Program-made: the position numbers and the translations under genes
Shown: positions 24,962 through 33,615 of the stretch, in pieces
Numbering within the stretch: position 1 is the first letter of the stretch
Layout of the letters: every line of letters starts with the position of its first letter
Notes under the pieces: generated by a model
The model's database searches: none
The model's input: the letters and a program-made list of their open reading frames with translations, nothing else
Told to the model about the DNA's origin: nothing
Source of the DNA: Desulfobacula sp.
GTDB taxonomy: Bacteria > Desulfobacterota > Desulfobacteria > Desulfobacterales > Desulfobacteraceae
Direction: 5' to 3'
Length of the DNA: 33,615 nt
Assembly (NCBI GenBank): GCA_012031875.1
Contig: JAAUSZ010000020.1
Location: 1 to 33,615 of the forward strand

Positions 24962-27145
24962 ATGGCAAAGCTTCAAGGACACATTGAACGCGTTACCTTT
25001 TCAAGCGAAGAAAACGGTTTTTCCATATGCAAACTCAAGGTCAAGGGAGAACAGAGCCTTGTCACCATTGTCGGAAACATGGTAAACCCGGTTCCCGGCG
25101 AATTTGTCGAACTGGACGGCAAATGGACCATCCATGCAAAATTTGGGAACCAGTTCCAGGTCAAGACTTATACCACCCTTGTACCCGCGACCCAATCCGG
25201 TATCCAAAAATACCTGGGGTCAGGTCTCATCAAGGGAATCGGACCGGTGATGGCCGAGCGGATCGTGAACCGTTTCGGAGTAAAATCCCTGGATATTATT
25301 GAAAAAAACAGCCAAAGGCTTTCCGAGGTGGCCGGTATCGGACAAAAGCGAATCCAGTTTATAAAAGCCGCCTGGGATGAACAAAAGGAAGTCCGATCCG
25401 TCATGGTTTTTTTACAATCCCATGGCGTGAGCGCGGCTTATGCTGCCAGGATTTTCAAAACCTACGGCCAGGATGCCGTCCATCTGGTTCAGGAAAACCC
25501 TTACCGGCTGGCCCGGGACATCTTCGGCATCGGTTTTAAGACCGCCGACACCATTGCTGAAAAGCTCGGCATGGAAAAGCATTCCCCCGAGCGAATCAAG
25601 GCCGGAATAGAATTTGTATTGCATGAACTTTCCAAGGAAGGACATGTCTGCTGCCCCGGGGATGATTTATGCCAAAAGGCCGTGACCCTTTTGGAAGTTG
25701 AAAAGGAGGGGGTCTTAAAAGGTATTTCAGACTCATTTCAGGAAGGACGCATCGTCATAGAAAGCATCAATGAAAAAGAGGACTTGGGAGCTCCGGAAAA
25801 GGGAAACAAAATCCAGATCATTTTTTTAAAGAAATACCATGTCTGCGAGACAGGAATTTCGGGGAACTTAAACCGTCTGGAACATTCCATGAAAAGCATT
25901 CGGCCCATTGATTCAGACAGGGCTGTTGACTGGGTCAAAAAGCAGATCCGAATCACCCTTTCCGAAAACCAGGAGGAAGCGGTCAGACGATCCTTAAATG
26001 AAAAGATCCTGATTATCACCGGAGGACCCGGAACCGGGAAAACCACTATTATCAATGCAATCCTGAAGATTTTGAAAACCGCCGGCGCGAAAATTTTGCT
26101 GGCCGCACCCACGGGCAGGGCTGCCAAAAGAATGAGCGAGGCCACCCATGAACGGGCTGAGACCATTCACCGGATGCTGGATTATTCCATGAAGGACTCC
26201 GGTTTTAAAAAGAATAATCTGAACCCTTTAAAATGTGATGCCCTGATCATTGATGAAGCCTCCATGGTGGACACCGTTCTCATGCATCATCTGCTTAAGG
26301 CCGTCCCCGATGGGGCGACCCTGATTCTTGTCGGGGATGTCAACCAATTGCCTTCCGTGGGCCCGGGAAGTGTATTAAATGATCTGATTCAATCTGAAAT
26401 GTTTCATACCGTCATCCTGGATACAATTTTCCGCCAGGCCAAAAAAAGCCTGATCATCGTCAATGCCCACAGGATTAACAAGGGCCTGTTTCCCGTGGTG
26501 GCCAATGACAATAAAAACAGTAATTTTTATTTTATTCAGAAAGAAGACCCGGAAGAAGTGCTGGGCACCATCATGGATCTGGTTCAGAAACGGATACCAA
26601 AGACCTTTGGTTTTGACCCGGTGGATGATATCCAGGTTTTAACCCCCATGCATAACGGGTTGGCAGGCGCCACCCATCTAAATCAGGAACTTCAGAAAAT
26701 CCTCAATCCCAATACCGTGGCCATCCAAAGGGGAAACCGGGAATTTAAAATATCGGACAAGGTTATGCAGATCCGCAATAATTACGACAAACACACCTAT
26801 AACGGGGATATCGGCCGGATTGTGGATATAAATTTTTCAGAGCAGGCCGTAATTCTCAATTTTGACGGCAAAGAAGTGGCCTATGATTTTTCATCCCTGG
26901 ATGAAATCGTTCATGCCTACGCGGTTTCGATCCACAAATCCCAAGGTTCGGAATACCCTGCCGTGATTATTCCGGTGGTAACCCAGCATTATCTTCTTTT
27001 ACAGCGAAACCTGATCTATACGGCCGTCACCCGGGGGAAAAAGCTGGTGGTCCTGGTGGGAACAAAAAAAGCCCTTGCCATGGCCATCCGAACCGTAAAA
27101 TCTTCCAAACGGCACACCCGGCTATGCTCGCGTCTTAAATCTTAA
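24962..27145 (+). CDS. recD2: RecD2-type ATP-dependent DNA helicase
   Basis: RecD2 is a stand-alone 5'-3' SF1 helicase with an extended N-terminus, used in DNA repair in bacteria that need no RecBC partner for it. The start at 24962 (MAKLQGHIERVTF) is chosen over an in-frame one at 24881 because the latter lies inside the qrc terminator. 727 residues: an N-terminal OB-like domain; helix-hairpin-helix repeats (GLIKGIGPVMAERIVNRFG; VAGIGQKRIQFIKAAW; IFGIGFKTADTIAEKLGM); P-loop GGPGTGKTTIINA (about 353-365); APTGRAAKRMSEAT; IIDEASMVDT; VGDVNQLPSVGPGSV; SIHKSQGSEYPAVIIPV; YTAVTRGKKLVV. All motifs are present and the gene is intact. A second, RecBCD-type recD lies 8 kb upstream. The next gene converges from the other strand with a 10-nt gap. 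Confidence 0.93.
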   Translation: MAKLQGHIERVTFSSEENGFSICKLKVKGEQSLVTIVGNMVNPVPGEFVELDGKWTIHAKFGNQFQVKTYTTLVPATQSGIQKYLGSGLIKGIGPVMAERIVNRFGVKSLDIIEKNSQRLSEVAGIGQKRIQFIKAAWDEQKEVRSVMVFLQSHGVSAAYAARIFKTYGQDAVHLVQENPYRLARDIFGIGFKTADTIAEKLGMEKHSPERIKAGIEFVLHELSKEGHVCCPGDDLCQKAVTLLEVEKEGVLKGISDSFQEGRIVIESINEKEDLGAPEKGNKIQIIFLKKYHVCETGISGNLNRLEHSMKSIRPIDSDRAVDWVKKQIRITLSENQEEAVRRSLNEKILIITGGPGTGKTTIINAILKILKTAGAKILLAAPTGRAAKRMSEATHERAETIHRMLDYSMKDSGFKKNNLNPLKCDALIIDEASMVDTVLMHHLLKAVPDGATLILVGDVNQLPSVGPGSVLNDLIQSEMFHTVILDTIFRQAKKSLIIVNAHRINKGLFPVVANDNKNSNFYFIQKEDPEEVLGTIMDLVQKRIPKTFGFDPVDDIQVLTPMHNGLAGATHLNQELQKILNPNTVAIQRGNREFKISDKVMQIRNNYDKHTYNGDIGRIVDINFSEQAVILNFDGKEVAYDFSSLDEIVHAYAVSIHKSQGSEYPAVIIPVVTQHYLLLQRNLIYTAVTRGKKLVVLVGTKKALAMAIRTVKSSKRHTRLCSRLKS

Positions 27146-27155
27146 AAGTCCTTAT

Positions 27156-27449
27156 TTATTTTTTCATGCCGGATACAATCCAGGCCAGGGCCCAGAGGAG
27201 AAAAACCGGGAAAAGGCCATAGGAAACAAAGGCAAGCGCATTGCCGCCCCAGGGCTTTAAATATAGGGCCATGCACAGGGGATAGGCAATGGAGAGGACT
27301 AGGCCTGCCCTTGTTTTTGCCGGTAAGGTTTTCAGCACTTGGGTTCCGGACCGCTTTTTTTGAGCAGATTCCCCCTTGAACATCCTTGGCAGGATAAAAA
27401 TACAGGCGGCCAGCAGGATTAATAAAAGGATTTCACTTATTCCGGTCAA
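27156..27449 (-). CDS. Small membrane protein, three TM helices
   Basis: A 97-residue protein of unknown function. It has hydrophobic segments at about 5-20 (SEILLLILLAACIFILP), 49-65 and 70-92 (NALAFVSYGLFPVFLLWALA). The start is TTG (27447-27449), with AGGAAGG upstream. This start lies inside the reconstructed end of the hydrolase gene, so the two genes overlap by about 17 nt and are likely translationally coupled. It is the last gene of the minus-strand operon and converges on recD2. No conserved motif was recognised. Confidence 0.6.
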   Translation of the reverse strand: MTGISEILLLILLAACIFILPRMFKGESAQKKRSGTQVLKTLPAKTRAGLVLSIAYPLCMALYLKPWGGNALAFVSYGLFPVFLLWALAWIVSGMKK

Positions 27450-28249
27450 GGCGCCTTCCTTTCGGTTTATACGGGTTCACCCGAACGATCTCATTAATGA
27501 AAGTTGTCATGACATCCCGTGTTTTTCAGGCTGTTCGGAATGGGGGGAATGCCGACAGTCTTCAATGATATGGCTTTCGACAAGATTCCCCTACTCTTTA
27601 TAATTTCAATCTGTTTCAGGGTTCCGTATTGATCCTGGTTTCCCTGAAGGGCCAGCATGGGGACCTTGATTTTCGGCAGGTATTTTTCAATATTCCAGTG
27701 AATGAACCCAGGATGAAGCCAGACATCATTCCACCCCCTGAAAGCATTTTCCGTATTTTTGCCATGGTATTTTTCAAGCCTTTGCCTCAGATCATGATGT
27801 TCATAATTGAGTTTTGCCTGATCAATACTTTCTACGGTCATCCTTTCGCAGAATACATGGGCGGCTTCGGTGATCAGCCCTTTCAAGCCTTTGGCATGGG
27901 GGCTCCCGGCATAGATAATTCCGATGGACCCGCCGTCGGAATGCCCGATGAGAATATGATCTGAAATTTTTGCCTCATGGATAACGGCAGGTAATATTTT
28001 CAATCCCTCTTTGTGCATAAAATTGATCTTCCACGGCATGGGGCAAGGGTCGGAAGCCCCGTATCCCAGCCGTGAAAAAACCAGGGCCGGGCATCCTGTT
28101 CTTTCGGACAGAAGCCATGGAAAGTTTTTCCACATTTCCGTACATCCGAGTCCCTCATGCAGAAACACAAGCGTGTGGAGGCCTTTTTTCACTCTGCCAT
28201 GCCATTGAATTTCAAACCGGTTTGAGCCGATGGTTAAAAACTGGGTCAA
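27433..28249 (-). CDS. Alpha/beta-hydrolase (two frameshifts near C-terminus)
   Basis: An alpha/beta-hydrolase-fold enzyme. The oxyanion region is VFLHEGLGCTEMWKNFP, the nucleophile elbow GHSDGG (Ser about residue 101), and the acid probably in GNQDQYGT. Substrate unknown; the EGLG and GHSDGG variants occur in carboxylesterase/thioesterase-like members. The start is TTG at 28249, preceded by GAGGGGGA. The sequenced frame ends at 27494 with a non-conserved tail, and the catalytic His is missing from it. Adding one base at about 27560-27562 gives LKDCRHSPHSEQPEK, the classic HSPH catalytic block. Adding another in the run 27522-27526 gives TRDVMTTFINEIVRVNPY and a stop at 27433. Both slips have the homopolymer-type signature seen elsewhere. 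It lies between dnaJ and a small membrane protein in the same operon. Confidence 0.75.
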
Positions 28250-28274
28250 ACAATCCCCCTCATATCTATGATCT

Positions 28275-28757
28275 TCATCTCTTTTGCTTCATGAGCGTGT
28301 CATAGGCCTTCTGGATTTCAAGAAATTTTTCATTGGCCAGATTGAAAAATTCTTCTCCCAGATGGGAAAGTTTGTCGGGATGGTATTTTTTAACGGCTTC
28401 CTTATAGGCTGCTGCGATTTCCTCTTTTGAGGCTCCCGGCCTTATGCCGAGAACCTCATGGGGTGACCGGGGCGGATCTTGATCCGACCCTTTATTCTTC
28501 TCTGCTGCATCGGAATCCGGTGCCCTAGTACCGGAACCATGAAATTCTTGATCATGAGCGGATTGAAAGGATTTTTTCTTCTTGAACAGGAAGGCGGGCA
28601 GGGTGCCGTAACGGATCAGATAATATATCACGGCTGCGATCAGGCAGTCATCAATGAATCCGAGAAAGGGTACCAAGGCCTCCGGGATAATATCCACGGG
28701 GCTGATAAGATAGGCAATGCCGATGAGGATTAAGGCAATTCGAAAATACAGATTCAA
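28275..28757 (-). CDS. DUF1232-type membrane segment plus DnaJ-domain protein
   Basis: A 160-residue protein. The N-terminus (1-55) has hydrophobic helices with the pattern YLISPVDIIPEALVPFLGFI, typical of DUF1232 small membrane proteins. A charged linker follows, and the C-terminus (about 98-160) is a J-domain with the HPD motif intact (KKYHPDKLSHLGEEFF). J-domains stimulate DnaK ATPase, so this could recruit DnaK to the membrane, as DjlA-like proteins do. The start is TTG, 4 nt after the dapB stop on the same strand, and the hydrolase follows after 25 nt. Substrate is unknown. Confidence 0.8.
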   Translation of the reverse strand: MNLYFRIALILIGIAYLISPVDIIPEALVPFLGFIDDCLIAAVIYYLIRYGTLPAFLFKKKKSFQSAHDQEFHGSGTRAPDSDAAEKNKGSDQDPPRSPHEVLGIRPGASKEEIAAAYKEAVKKYHPDKLSHLGEEFFNLANEKFLEIQKAYDTLMKQKR

Positions 28758-28761
28758 AGGA

Positions 28762-29595
28762 TTATTTTCCGGTCAAAACATCGATCATGGTGTACAATTT
28801 TCGGTCTCCGTCCGGGTTATCCAGTTTGTTCTTTAAGAAAAGAACGGCATCAAAGGTTCCGCTGACATAAATATCCCTGCCGTTGACATTGTGCTTGAAT
28901 TCAAACAGGGCCGACCCGTCTTCCGCCGTGAGGGTATAGGTGTGCCACCCATGACCGTCCAGATACTGCTTTGGGATACCCCATTCTTTTTCCTGAATGT
29001 CGGGGTCCCGGACCATTTGAATCCGGTCTGTATCAAAATCAACCCCGAGCTTTTGGAAATATCCCACCATGGCCCTTGCCGTGCCGGAGGAGTCTGCTTT
29101 TCCCTTCTGGTGGCTTTCGGTCACCTGGAGGGCATATCCTTTAAAAAGACCGGGGAAGGTTTTTGCGGCATATTCCATCATGGCCTGGAATCCGACAATC
29201 TGCTTGGCCATGTTGGGAGATATTACGGCAGGGACGGAAGCTTTTTTAACGGTTTCTTCCAGTTGTTTTCGGTCGCCTCCGGTGGTTCCCATGACAAAGG
29301 GGATTTGATTCCGGACATAATAAAGGGCATTGGCATTCACAGCACTGGGATGGGTATAATCAATGCAGATGAAAAAAGGAAACAAGGATAAGATATGGGC
29401 GGTTTTTTCATCCCGGGCATCGGGCCTGACCAGCTCAAAGACCATATGATCAATGGTGAAGGTTTTTTCCTCAATGTCCTGACCGGTCAACGAAAAAGGA
29501 ATGATATTGAACCGGTCGTCCTTGATGGCAAACCGGGCCATTTTTTGAGCCACATGGCCCGGCAGTCCGTTGATCATGACATTTATCATTTCCAT
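28762..29595 (-). CDS. dapB: 4-hydroxy-tetrahydrodipicolinate reductase, plant-type
   Basis: DapB reduces the dipicolinate intermediate with NAD(P)H in the lysine/meso-diaminopimelate pathway, which feeds peptidoglycan. The protein has 277 residues, with an N-terminal Rossmann fold (VMINGLPGHVAQKM), FVMGTTGGDRKQLEE, the substrate-binding block TESHQKGKADSSGTARA and a C-terminal FKHNVNGRDIYVSGTFDA. The spacing and sequence match the plant-type branch of the family found in several anaerobes. The start at 29595 follows AAGGAGAAG. It lies 14 nt after the nucleotidyltransferase-kinase gene and is intact. Confidence 0.9.
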   Translation of the reverse strand: MEMINVMINGLPGHVAQKMARFAIKDDRFNIIPFSLTGQDIEEKTFTIDHMVFELVRPDARDEKTAHILSLFPFFICIDYTHPSAVNANALYYVRNQIPFVMGTTGGDRKQLEETVKKASVPAVISPNMAKQIVGFQAMMEYAAKTFPGLFKGYALQVTESHQKGKADSSGTARAMVGYFQKLGVDFDTDRIQMVRDPDIQEKEWGIPKQYLDGHGWHTYTLTAEDGSALFEFKHNVNGRDIYVSGTFDAVLFLKNKLDNPDGDRKLYTMIDVLTGK

Positions 29596-29609
29596 TCTCG
29601 ACTTCTCCT

Positions 29610-31255
29610 TTACATCAGATGAACCAGTTTTGACAGTTTGGGTATCTTGTCTGCATTTAAATCCCCGACAAGATTTTTTAAAGAGTTTACAGCAAAAGGG
29701 ATGTATTGTTCAAAGTTTATTTTGTGTTTTACCCGGGTCAAATATGCAAAGGCGCCAAGGAACTGAAGGTTTCGGGTCAGGCAGCAGAATCGGTAATTCC
29801 GGATAAAGGCCGTTTTTTGAATGGGGTTCAGGTTCAGTTTTGCCGCAGTGTATGCCAGCAACGCTTCTTTTACCTCATCCTCCAGGCTCACATAGGGGTC
29901 CATGAGAAGAGAGGCCAGATCGTATTGCAAGGGCCCGATCCTGGCGGATTGAAAATCAATAAAAAGGGCCGGCCCTTGCAGATCATGATGTTTCGGGATT
30001 GACAGTCCCGATGCATGAGACCTATAAACCCATCTTTCAGGGCCTGATCCGCAATATATTCAAATTCCTCTGCATGGTCCGGCCAGGATGCATCCAGGCT
30101 CAGGTAACCGTTAATAAAGGCCTCCATGAAATAGCGGCATTCTTTTTCAAGAATCAGTTCTTTTGAATAGGTTGGGGTCTGACAGGTCCATTCGGCATGA
30201 AATCCCTGGGCCCCTTTGGTTGAAAACCCAATGAGGAGGTCAATCACATCTTTATATAGTTTCAGCAGGCCCGGGGTGTCCTTTTGCTGCCCGGCGAGGG
30301 TCTCGAGCTGGATATCCCCGAGATCCTCCAGGATGACCATGCCGGAGAGCCGGTCAACATTCAGAATCCGGGGCACGGGAATCCCTTTGGAAAAAAGATG
30401 CCGGCCGATATGGATAAAGGAACTGAGCTGCCTGAAAGGTTCAGTGTCCGGGAGGCAGATCCCGTGGTCACCCGCGATAAGGGAGGACTGACCATGGGAA
30501 ACCCTGTGCCATATCCTGTCTGAGCCGTCACCGGCAAGTTTTTGGACCTGGATTGTTTTGATCTGGTTCCGGTCCAGTCCGAACTGTGAGGCTGAGAGCT
30601 CCAGCAGGGATGTCAATGAATAGGATTCTTTTGTACCGATGTCGGACCAGTAGATATCTTTTTCCACAAGGGCCCTCACCTTTTTGCGGGTAAGCAACTC
30701 CCCATAAACCCCGATACTTGAAAATGCTTTTTTATCCGGAAAATGATCGAAAATTTCAGGGGACAGAACCTGGATCCCGGTAAAGGCAAGCCCGGCTGAT
30801 TTTGAATCAAAACTTTGGATATATCCCTGATCATCCACTGATACCTTGTTGAATTTTTCATCATCATGGAGGACAAGGGTGGCAAGGCAACCAGAGTTCA
30901 CATGGGCGGTGTATATACGGGCAAGGTCAACCTTAAATATGATATCGGAATTGATAACAAAAAAAGGAGCCTTCTCAAGAAAGGGCCGGGCATTGGCAAT
31001 GGCCCCGCCGGTATCCAGGATGACAGGCTCATAAATGGTAAGGATATTGAAGGGAAGTTGATTTGCAAAGGCCTCTATCTGTTCATGGAGATGATGGGTA
31101 TTAATGATTATCTGCTCACATCCGTGGTCGTTCAACTGCCTTATGAGATGTTCCAGTATGGGTCTGGAATTCAGCGTGAACAGCGGTTTGGGTATTTTCA
31201 GGGTATACGGTAAAAGTCTTGTGCCGTAACCTGCGGCCAGAATCAGGGCTTTCAT
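29610..31255 (-). CDS. Nucleotidyltransferase fused to aminoglycoside-phosphotransferase-like kinase (frameshifted)
   Basis: The N-terminal half is a sugar-nucleotide NTP transferase (LILAAGYGTRLLPYT, PKPLFTLN, IINTHH, VILDTGGAIANA). The C-terminal half is an APH-fold kinase with the catalytic HRDCQSRN. As sequenced the frame slips after residue about 420; one base is missing near 29983-29995. With it added, the metal-binding segment LFIDFQSARIGPLQYDLASL and the C-terminal helices follow, ending at 29610. The same two activities occur as separate enzymes in MurU/AmgK, which recycle MurNAc to UDP-MurNAc (kinase makes the 1-phosphate, transferase adds UMP). A fused form would do both steps, feeding Mpl. 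That substrate is inferred from fold and context; other sugar 1-phosphates are possible. It lies 4 nt after the plsB stop and 14 nt before dapB. Confidence 0.8.
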
Positions 31256-31259
31256 ATCA

Positions 31260-33615
31260 TCAGGATTCGATAAGGCGGGTCAACCGATCCAGGATATCCT
31301 TGTAAAATTCGATCTGAACATGATCTCCGGACCCTTTCACGCCGTTTTTAGTAAAATAATTCACTGCATTTTTATAGGTCACCTGCGACAAGGATTCTTT
31401 CAGGTTGATCAGTTTGCTTTTATAAAATTTTGTCCCCAAGGAATGGATTTTTTTAATCCTTTCCTTTTCATCGTGCTTATCAGATTCATATTTTTCAAAA
31501 TATAAAAGGGTGGTCCGGTAAGATTCAAAAAAAGGCAGAAGAAAAACAGCAAACCATTTTAATTTTTTTAATCCCTGGGATGTGATCTGAAAAAGGTCCG
31601 ATTCCGGCATATCCGGGACGATGATGCCTTCATTGAGAAAGCCCTTGATACACGAAGAAATGTTTTCTTCACTGGTGACGGCCTCATCAAAGAAAAATTC
31701 ATCCATGAATAATTTTTCCAGAAATTTATACCGGATGATCAGATCCGAAGAAGAGAATTGAAATCTGTCCATCTCAAGAATGGCCATGGCGGTATAAGCA
31801 TGCCGGATGAAAAAGGAGATCACCGAATTTTTGTAATAGTCCAGAACAGCCCTTTTATTCTCCTTTACAATAAAAATCGTGTTTTCAGTAATGTCTTTGT
31901 CATCCTCATCGGCCAGTTCAATAAAATCCCGTGCGATAAAATCATTGATGACCGAACTCAAGGAATTATCCGGGTCGATCCGGAGCGTGTCGGAGAGTTC
32001 TGCTTCCATGAATATCAAAAGGTTCATATAGGTATTCACCCTTGATATCAACTGCTTTCTGGTAAAGCTGGTTTTCGAACAATTTAATACGGCACCGGCA
32101 ATAATCCCGTGGGGGGTTGCCACGGCATTCCTGTTAATGGCATTGATCAGCTTGTATCCCAGGCTTTTGACAAATTTCATATAGTCTTCGCGCGATGCCC
32201 TTAAAAGATCCACATCTTTTTCCCGGATATAATCCTTGATGGAGATGGGCTCATTAAATTTCATATAGACCTTGCCGTATTTTTTCTTTAAAAATTTTCT
32301 GGCATTGATGAGGCCCTTCAGAGTTTCAGGATTTTTTTTCCCGCCCTCGATTTCCTTTAAATAGGCATCTTCTTCCAGGACCCGGTCATAACCGATAAAC
32401 ACCGGAACAAAATAAAGATTATCACACGCGCCGTTCTGATAGGCATTGATGAGCATGGCAATGCCGCCGGGTTTGGGGGATAAAAGTTTTCCCGTTCTGC
32501 TTCTTCCCCCCTCAATAAAGATTTTGATATTAAAGCCCTCATACAGGAGTTTTTCCAGGTAGGCGGCAAAAATTTTGGCATAGAGCGGGGCGCCGATAAA
32601 TGTCCGCCGCAGAAAAAACGCGCCGCCCCCCCTGAAAAGAGGCCCCAGGGGCCAGAAGGAGAGATTTTTCCCGGCCGCAATGTGGGGGCAGGGCATATTA
32701 TTTCTGAACATGACATAGGGCAGCAAAAGATAATCCAGATGGCTTTTATGGCAGGGAACCAGAATCAGCGGGGCCTCGGTTGATTTTTCCCTCATGCGGT
32801 TGATTTCTTCCTGGTTCAGTACAAGATTCTTCAAAAATATTTTGAACATCCAGGTCAACAGCCAGTTGGCAATATTTATAATCTGAAGATTATAATTGGC
32901 TGCAATTTCCTTTATATAGTCTGCCGCCTTTTTATGAATTTTACTTAAGGGAAGATTGTTTTCCGAGGCATACTGGGCAAGAAATTCCCGCAGGGATTTA
33001 CGGGTTAAGATATCTTCCGTAATTTCCTGACGCGATTTTAAAACCGGTCCTGTGATGCTTTTTCTCTGGCGGTTCAGGATATCCACCAGATGTTTTCGAA
33101 GCCTGTGGGTTTGAAACTCGGAATCAAGCTGATCTATCTCGGGCCGGCTGAGAAATTCCTTGAGATCTACCGGCCGGGCCAGCTCAACCCGTATCTTTTC
33201 AGGGTGCCTGAAAATGATGAAAAAACGTTTGATGATGCCCGGCTTTTCATGGGTTCCCAGAAGAATATCGGTAAGGTTAGGGTCTTTTCGCATGGGTTTT
33301 GTGACATAAATAATATCTTCCGGAATGATCATAACCGAGGTATCTGTATTCTTTTGAAGCTCTATCAAAAGGTAAAGCGGATCCGGGGTGGATTTGATAA
33401 AGCGTTTATAGAAATCCTCTTCTTCAATCAGGCAGACAAAAGCGGTTTTGCCGTTTTGAAGTTCTTTTACGGCATAGCCCGAGGTATAGGGATCCTTAAA
33501 ATGAAACCGGTGCAAAAAATAATCCATGTGGCAGATAAAAAATCTGAACCAGTCTTTTATGGGCAAGAGCAGGAAAAATCTGAAATCAAAGCCTATCTGA
33601 GGATAGGGCAGATCC
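31260..33615 (-). CDS. plsB: Glycerol-3-phosphate acyltransferase, PlsB type (5' end beyond window)
   Basis: PlsB puts the first fatty acid on glycerol 3-phosphate at the inner membrane, starting phospholipid synthesis. The acyltransferase motifs are complete (numbering from the TTG at 33566): I CHKSHLDYLLL (His273, Asp278), II GGGAFFLRRTF, III IEGGRSRTGKLLSPK (351-365), IV VPVFIGYDRVLE. The frame is open all the way to the right edge, and upstream codons (PYPQIGFDFRFFLLLP) continue in a plausible way. The TTG is therefore not a trusted start and the gene probably begins outside. The 785 visible codons are near the family's usual 800-odd residues. It is the first visible gene of the minus-strand operon that continues with the nucleotidyltransferase-kinase, dapB and others. 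Confidence 0.9.
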   Translation of the reverse strand, partial: DLPYPQIGFDFRFFLLLPIKDWFRFFICHMDYFLHRFHFKDPYTSGYAVKELQNGKTAFVCLIEEEDFYKRFIKSTPDPLYLLIELQKNTDTSVMIIPEDIIYVTKPMRKDPNLTDILLGTHEKPGIIKRFFIIFRHPEKIRVELARPVDLKEFLSRPEIDQLDSEFQTHRLRKHLVDILNRQRKSITGPVLKSRQEITEDILTRKSLREFLAQYASENNLPLSKIHKKAADYIKEIAANYNLQIINIANWLLTWMFKIFLKNLVLNQEEINRMREKSTEAPLILVPCHKSHLDYLLLPYVMFRNNMPCPHIAAGKNLSFWPLGPLFRGGGAFFLRRTFIGAPLYAKIFAAYLEKLLYEGFNIKIFIEGGRSRTGKLLSPKPGGIAMLINAYQNGACDNLYFVPVFIGYDRVLEEDAYLKEIEGGKKNPETLKGLINARKFLKKKYGKVYMKFNEPISIKDYIREKDVDLLRASREDYMKFVKSLGYKLINAINRNAVATPHGIIAGAVLNCSKTSFTRKQLISRVNTYMNLLIFMEAELSDTLRIDPDNSLSSVINDFIARDFIELADEDDKDITENTIFIVKENKRAVLDYYKNSVISFFIRHAYTAMAILEMDRFQFSSSDLIIRYKFLEKLFMDEFFFDEAVTSEENISSCIKGFLNEGIIVPDMPESDLFQITSQGLKKLKWFAVFLLPFFESYRTTLLYFEKYESDKHDEKERIKKIHSLGTKFYKSKLINLKESLSQVTYKNAVNYFTKNGVKGSGDHVQIEFYKDILDRLTRLIES

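Noticed and set aside
31260-33566. PlsB starting with TTG at 33566
   Set aside because: The frame stays open to the window edge with plausible coding sequence, so the true start is probably outside.
1-33615. CRISPR arrays, insertion sequences, rRNA genes, replication origin
   Set aside because: No regularly spaced repeats, transposase motifs, terminal inverted repeats, rRNA sequence or DnaA-box cluster were recognised by eye.

Overview
The window looks like a chromosomal segment from a sulfate-reducing Desulfobacterota bacterium, probably Desulfobacteraceae-like. The strongest indicator is a complete qrcABCD operon, the menaquinone reductase complex of sulfate reducers, preceded by ResB/CcsA-type cytochrome c maturation genes. 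A plant-type dapB, hemL and a TyrR-like sigma-54 activator fit the same background. No phage, insertion sequence or CRISPR array is visible. The lineage is inferred from gene content only.

Layout. (1) 62-9812 is an accessory, visibly AT-rich envelope locus. It starts with a small recombinase-tail-like hypothetical gene. Two divergent PrsT-like TPR lipoproteins of almost equal length follow (732-3013 minus, 3925-6204 plus). Then come a secreted protein with a C-terminal membrane anchor, a degenerate histidine-kinase-like ATPase domain, a two-TM coiled-coil protein with a RelE-like tail, and a GspA/ExeA-type AAA ATPase joined to an OmpA peptidoglycan-binding domain. This is the best candidate for an undescribed system. 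(2) 9867-10101 holds a bidirectional terminator, a tRNA-Lys(CTT) with its promoter, and the hemL promoter. (3) 10153-13776 carries hemL, mpl, a small membrane protein, a degenerate hemerythrin and a basic DRR-rich protein. (4) 13778-15367 is a sigma-54 activator (minus), divergent from recD. (5) 15546-19449 is recD-resB-ccsA. (6) 19492-24918 is the qrc operon with a strong promoter, a leader hairpin, a small extra membrane protein and a terminator. (7) 24962-27145 is recD2. (8) 27156-33615 is a minus-strand operon read from the right: plsB, a nucleotidyltransferase/sugar-kinase fusion, dapB, a DnaJ-domain protein, an alpha/beta hydrolase and a small membrane protein.

How the genes work together. 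ResB/CcsA attaches heme to periplasmic cytochromes such as QrcA, and Qrc passes periplasmic electrons (from H2 or formate through cytochrome c3) into menaquinone. Mpl and the nucleotidyltransferase-kinase fusion both point to peptidoglycan recycling, DapB makes diaminopimelate, and PlsB starts phospholipid synthesis, so envelope metabolism is a recurring theme.

Caution on sequence quality. About 18 single-base indels, most in homopolymers, break or merge at least 12 genes whose frames are otherwise conserved end to end. This pattern suggests sequencing or assembly error rather than gene decay. CDS coordinates below give the reconstructed full genes, with the break positions stated.
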